A stretch of 64,000 bases of DNA from PNON01 sp964387025 (GTDB lineage Bacteria > Chloroflexota > Anaerolineae > Anaerolineales > Anaerolineaceae), in contig CAYLUZ010000004.1 of assembly GCA_964387025.1 (NCBI GenBank), positions 124,001-188,000 on the forward strand, given 5' to 3'. Below the pieces are notes generated by a model. The model ran no database searches. It had not been told where the DNA came from and saw only the letters and a list, made by a program, of their open reading frames with translations. This document shows, in pieces, positions 60,901-64,000 of this stretch (position 1 is the stretch's first letter; each line of letters opens with the position of its first letter). A program made the translations under genes and the position numbers.

Positions 60901-62642
60901 GGACGATAGTTCCAAATCATCCAGCGCTGATTACCCTGTGCATCAAAATTGAATTCCTCATTATTGATCGAACTTATCGCTTTACGCATTAAGCGATCGA
61001 TCATATTCACGACGATTTCTTGAGTTTCTTCGGGGAGCCAGGTTTTGAAACGTGATCCCAGTAACTGTTCTTCAGGTTTGCCAAAGTATTCGCAATAAGA
61101 TTTATTGACATAAGTCAGGGTGGTATCCGGCAGCCAACGGCAGACCGGGTCGATCTGACTTTCGATAAGCGCTTTATATAATACCTGGCTCTCCTGAAGT
61201 TCTATTTCAGCTTGTTTCCGTTCAGTTATATCTTGAATTATTCCTATAACTTTGAACGGTTTACCATTCTCATCCTTCATCAAAGAGGCTTCCGTGTGGA
61301 TAATTCGTATTAACCTATCGTCCTGACGCACAATTTGGTAATCTAAACTATAGGGTTCATTATTCTGGATCAATCCTGCCAGTGCAGCGTCCAGTATAGG
61401 TCGGTCTTTGGCAGTTGCAATTTTCTGTACAGTATCCAGGGGGAGGAACTCGCTGGATCTATCAAGGCCATAAATACGGAATGCCTCAGCTGATGCCCAA
61501 AGGCTCCTGGTTGTGAGATCAAGCTCCCAGTTACCCACCCTGGCAACAGTCTGTGCCAATATCAATCGAGATTCACTTTGCTTCAGTGCCTCTTCAGATG
61601 AGACTCTCGAAGTAATATCATTAATTAGTAATAATGTTCCTACATGAATATTTTTAGGATCATACAATGGGGAAAAGTGGATATCAAGTGATTTTTTTCC
61701 TCCGTCCTGTTCCAGAGTTATTAGTTCATTTTTTTCATGAGCATAATCGCCATTGGGATCATTAAAGATTTGATTTATTATATTTTCGGGCAGGGTTCTA
61801 CCAATTACGTCAACAGGAATATTAAGAATATCAGATACAGTGGGATTAATATCCAAAACTATACTTTGGTTGTCAATGACGATCATTCCAATTGGCATAT
61901 ATTTGAAAACATTTTGGTGTGCAATGGGTACGATCTTTAGAAAGCGAAAACGGAATATTGCGATACTCCACAACACTCCGGTAACCAGGAATGAAAATGG
62001 GGTAATGTCAATTTTTCCGATGGTTAGAAACCCGTTTACAAATGCTAAATTGCATATGATTGGTATAAATGCACCGATAAGAATGAGTAAAGTCTGATGA
62101 AAGAGTAACCGCAGCCGTTGGATTGCTTTGACAACAAGAATAACCATTCCCACAGCAGTGAGAACATAGGAATATATGTATCCAACCCAGTTGAAGAAGC
62201 CAAAATCCCATTCCAAAATAGGTAGATCCCCCTGGGTTATCAGACGAAAATTAGTGCCATACCAATGATGCAAGGGGTTGCTCCAACCTGCCAGGCATAC
62301 TATGAGCGGAATAATGAAGACACCGATCATAATCCACATGTATCTACCTTTTGAAAAATCCAGTTGGAGGTTAGCCCAGTTTAACGAGAATATAAGCCAG
62401 GAAGGCCCAATGAGATTAGCGCCTAAAATGGAGATGTAATAAAAGAGCAGAGTTATATCGAGGTTGTGACTGGTAAACTGGAGAGTATATGGAATGGCAT
62501 ATCCCAGGATTGCAGCCATAATGAACACCAGGGAAACTGCCCCGGGAGTCGACCTGTGTTTTAAGGCGTAAGTAATGATCGTCAGGCAAATTATTGCTGT
62601 CGCAAGTGTGATGATATAGATTATGAGGTGCGAAGGATCCAT
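57981..62642 (-). CDS. Diguanylate cyclase with 7TM, eight PAS, GAF and GGDEF domains
   Basis: A 1553-residue sensor enzyme. The first ~225 residues hold about seven membrane segments resembling the HisKA_7TM domain. Eight PAS domains follow in regular 115-125-residue steps (~240-1215; starts such as 'FKYMPIGMIVIDNQ', 'LIESQIDPVCRWLPD' and 'IAESAQDAILMIDPRG'). A GAF domain (~1220-1385) comes next, then a GGDEF domain with intact 'ARVGGDEFVAV' and the inhibitory 'RPED' five residues before. It should make c-di-GMP in response to several inputs. It follows the HD-GYP gene by 66 bases on the same strand. Confidence 0.9.
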   Translation of the reverse strand: MDPSHLIIYIITLATAIICLTIITYALKHRSTPGAVSLVFIMAAILGYAIPYTLQFTSHNLDITLLFYYISILGANLIGPSWLIFSLNWANLQLDFSKGRYMWIMIGVFIIPLIVCLAGWSNPLHHWYGTNFRLITQGDLPILEWDFGFFNWVGYIYSYVLTAVGMVILVVKAIQRLRLLFHQTLLILIGAFIPIICNLAFVNGFLTIGKIDITPFSFLVTGVLWSIAIFRFRFLKIVPIAHQNVFKYMPIGMIVIDNQSIVLDINPTVSDILNIPVDVIGRTLPENIINQIFNDPNGDYAHEKNELITLEQDGGKKSLDIHFSPLYDPKNIHVGTLLLINDITSRVSSEEALKQSESRLILAQTVARVGNWELDLTTRSLWASAEAFRIYGLDRSSEFLPLDTVQKIATAKDRPILDAALAGLIQNNEPYSLDYQIVRQDDRLIRIIHTEASLMKDENGKPFKVIGIIQDITERKQAEIELQESQVLYKALIESQIDPVCRWLPDTTLTYVNKSYCEYFGKPEEQLLGSRFKTWLPEETQEIVVNMIDRLMRKAISSINNEEFNFDAQGNQRWMIWNYRPITNKDGEIVEFQSVGRDITQRKNTENALYKSEERFKQLAEVFPETIFESDLTGNLTYTNHYGHQCFGITEADIARGVNIMNLIVPEDRQKVQQRIQERFTGKTGEFLEYKALRKNGESFDALAYASLIRNNGKIEGLRGFILDISGRKRIEQALSDSESNFRTFFETIDDIILVATLEGKILFGNKALERKLGYTPDDLSTMHVLDLNPEDKREEAEAIFASMFRGERTSCPLPLVTKENVPIPAETRVWFGKWNGVNSVFSISKDLRNELEAQQRFESLFRNNPTLMALSSIPERRFTDVNNAFLSTLGYTPEEILGKTSAELNLFINSQQQESMARQLQATGRLSEMELQVRCKDGKILNGLFSGEMISSRGKEHFLTVMIDITERKRFESALQESELYFRSLFEQAAVGVAVVDSKSGTFLQINQRFCEILGYSREEMEGVAFKNITHPDDVEISLEKMKDMMSGKINKFSMEKRYISKTGNSVWVTLSVAAMWLPGAEPTSFITIIQDITDQKAAETALRESDSRMRAIAESAQDAILMIDPRGNISYWNPAAESILGYTNSEAIGKNLHKLIVPQRFHQAHDAAFPIFTKTGQGDALGKSHEMYAIRKDGSEIPVRLSLSAFQINNGWYATGMISDISERKRTEKIQQVTYKIAQAIVSDSGIEEQYPLIHTILNDLLPAQNFYIALYNPEKNVISYPYLVDQYDEPPAPKKPGHGLTEYVIRTGQSILVTPEIFDELVQKGEVEPIGSDSVDWMGSPLVVEGRIIGVMVMQSYSEKVRFNLEDVKLLEFVSNQVALAIDRKNALELQEHNSTHDGLTGLFNRQYYEIEIERLQNSRQFPVSIFMMDLDGLKRVNDVYGHSAGDELLRRATRILKSAFRPEDMIARVGGDEFVAVLPETDPKSAAQVLKRLKNSFKKHNKGVSSEHCVNISIGIATGDKSSQLTDIFKKADQAMYKAKAIKKNSMEE

Positions 62643-62708
62643 GCGTTTATCCTATTTCTTCGTTCGTGATTCACAAGTTCTACAAAAAATGTAAATTTAT
62701 TTTCTACT

Positions 62709-64000
62709 TTACCTGTACAGTTTTAGAAATAAATCCACCACTTTGGGGTCGAATTGTTTACCGGCTTGTTCACTTAAATACCTCATCACAGCATCTTCTG
62801 TCCAGGCCGGGCGATAAGGGCGGTCGGAGGATAACGCATCCCAAACGTCCACGACTGCAAATATTCTTGCAGTAATGGGTATGTTCTCTCCGCTAAATCC
62901 ATGCGGGTAACCTGAGCCGTCCCAGCGTTCATGGTGAAAATAAGGGATATCCAATGCAGGTAACAAGTATGGAATATTAGCCAGCAATCTGTAAGCGTAA
63001 GCGGGATGCTGACGCATGATCACCCATTCATCATCAGTCAATGGTCCAGGTTTAAGGAGGATGCTATCCGGAATTCCCATTTTTCCTATGTCATGCAGCA
63101 ATGCTCCACGCTGAATGTGGGTCATCTCGTGTGGATCAAGACCCATGGATTTGGAAATTTCAAGAGTCCGTTGAACCACCCGCTGGCTGTGACCGGCTGT
63201 TTCCCTTTCCCGCATTTCGAGTGCCAGAGACCAGCCCTGCAGTGTTGCATCATAGGCGACGATGAGTTCTTCAGCTGTTTTTCGCAGCGCATCATCTGAT
63301 AGTTTCTGGTCTTCAGCCACGGATAATAACGCTCTACGGGACTGGTCTGCTTCTCTCAGCATCCGTTGCAATTCGTGTTGTGTGTTTGCCATCACTTCTT
63401 CAACCCGTTTTCGGTCGCTTATGTCCCGGCTAACACCGCGTACTTCTATATGTCCACTTTCTTCATTGCGATAGAAATTTGTGATCGCTTCCGTCCAAAC
63501 AACTGAACCATCCTTCCGTGGCTGCGGAACTTCATCTGTAAAAAACTTATCGGGCGAGAATTCACCTTTATCAAACGAGATATATCTTTCTCGAATTAAT
63601 CTACTTAAAGATTCTTGGGTTTCTTTTGCAAATGATTCACTTACAGATTGAGCTAGCACCTCTTCAACCGTATAACCCCGCATCCTTTCGACTGAAGGGC
63701 TGACATACCGAAATTTCATTGTATCTATATCCAAAATCCAGACGACATCCTTGATGCTCTCAGTTAATAATCGGTATTCCTCACGACTGTTGTGTAAATT
63801 ATTTTCTGAATTTTTAATTTCGGTAACATCCCTGGATATACCCAGAACCATTTCCACGTTTCCATCAATATCTTTTACGGGAGACAAGCGTAAATCCAGG
63901 TATACTCTACCATCCACACTCTCCCAGTCAAAAAGTAATTGTGTCGATTCTCCGGTTAGAAATACTTTCCGAATATCCCTTTCCCACAGTTCGCACATCT
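62709..64000 (-). CDS. PAS and HD-GYP c-di-GMP phosphodiesterase (5' end outside window)
   Basis: The C-terminal ~430 residues of a longer protein; the frame is still open at the window edge. Visible are parts of two PAS domains ('LLTESIKDVVWILDIDT' and 'RYVSPSVERMRGYTVEEVL'), a coiled-coil linker and an HD-GYP domain. The HD motif is 'RGALLHDIGKMGIP' and the GYP motif 'WDGSGYPHGFSGENIP', with 'ARIFAVVDVWDALSSDRPYR' after. All metal-ligand residues look present. It likely degrades c-di-GMP and, next to the diguanylate cyclase, forms a synthesis-breakdown pair. Confidence 0.9.
   Translation of the reverse strand, partial: MCELWERDIRKVFLTGESTQLLFDWESVDGRVYLDLRLSPVKDIDGNVEMVLGISRDVTEIKNSENNLHNSREEYRLLTESIKDVVWILDIDTMKFRYVSPSVERMRGYTVEEVLAQSVSESFAKETQESLSRLIRERYISFDKGEFSPDKFFTDEVPQPRKDGSVVWTEAITNFYRNEESGHIEVRGVSRDISDRKRVEEVMANTQHELQRMLREADQSRRALLSVAEDQKLSDDALRKTAEELIVAYDATLQGWSLALEMRERETAGHSQRVVQRTLEISKSMGLDPHEMTHIQRGALLHDIGKMGIPDSILLKPGPLTDDEWVIMRQHPAYAYRLLANIPYLLPALDIPYFHHERWDGSGYPHGFSGENIPITARIFAVVDVWDALSSDRPYRPAWTEDAVMRYLSEQAGKQFDPKVVDLFLKLYR

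Overview
The window looks like a chromosomal segment of a moderately AT-rich, probably anaerobic member of the Chloroflexota, most likely class Anaerolineae. This is inferred from gene style: several lipoproteins with Thr/Pro-rich linkers and SH3-like or NBR1-type Ig domains, a huge DUF11-repeat surface protein ending in a sortase domain, a MalT/LAL-type LuxR regulator, PAS-rich GGDEF proteins, and basic-membrane-protein type nucleoside uptake genes. No rRNA, tRNA or CRISPR array was seen. Nothing suggests a phage or plasmid; the only mobile element is one tnpB-type insertion.

Layout. 1-6.5 kb: 3' part of a giant surface protein (truncated by the window edge) with near-identical repeats, an internal LPMTG motif and a C-terminal sortase domain. 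6.6-12.9 kb: a NIF3/YqfO-like small protein, a membrane sulfatase-like protein, a stand-alone TnpB element, a hypothetical protein, an orphan XdhC-family protein and a lipoprotein. 13-15.1 kb: an ABC-2 exporter operon with a small third gene. 15.2-18.2 kb: an S-box (SAM-I) riboswitch with metK, then a PadR regulator with its membrane partner. 18.5-21.9 kb: an ECF sigma / anti-sigma / Nudix operon with one-base overlaps, a TerC-family protein and a 48-residue zinc-ribbon protein. 22-25.2 kb: a possible small RNA followed by three tandem paralogous lipoproteins. 25.2-29.2 kb: a MASE1-PAS-GAF-GGDEF diguanylate cyclase. 29.5-31.7 kb: greA and lysS. 31.7-36.5 kb: a SIMPL lipoprotein, a LuxR/MalT regulator, and an orphan amino-acid binding protein whose leader looks like an attenuator. 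36.6-39.1 kb: trmD, a YbjQ protein and an MFS transporter. 39.2-44.6 kb: a nucleoside-type ABC uptake system (BMP lipoprotein, double ATPase, two permeases). 44.7-49.4 kb: a UroD-family methyltransferase-like protein and a NatAB-like ABC-2 exporter. 49.7-53 kb: two NBR1-Ig lipoproteins and queG. 53-56.1 kb: a Fur-family-regulated zinc/manganese ABC uptake operon with a clear Fur-type box. 56.1-57.6 kb: a YhhQ queuosine-precursor transporter and a LysM protein. 58-64 kb: an 8-PAS diguanylate cyclase and an HD-GYP phosphodiesterase.

How it works together. Much of the window concerns the cell envelope and signalling: surface display, wall-associated lipoproteins, exporters, and c-di-GMP synthesis and breakdown (two GGDEF proteins and one HD-GYP protein). 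Queuosine salvage is suggested by yhhQ and queG. RNA-level control is prominent: a textbook SAM-I riboswitch before metK, and an unassigned leader before the amino-acid binding protein with its own promoter, a 30-codon reading frame, alternative pairings, an 8-nt loop-loop complementarity and an intrinsic terminator. The most unusual items are that leader, the LPMTG-sortase fusion, the shuffled lipoprotein family, the possible small RNA ahead of the lipoprotein cluster, and the TnpB element whose end hairpin covers its own stop codon.
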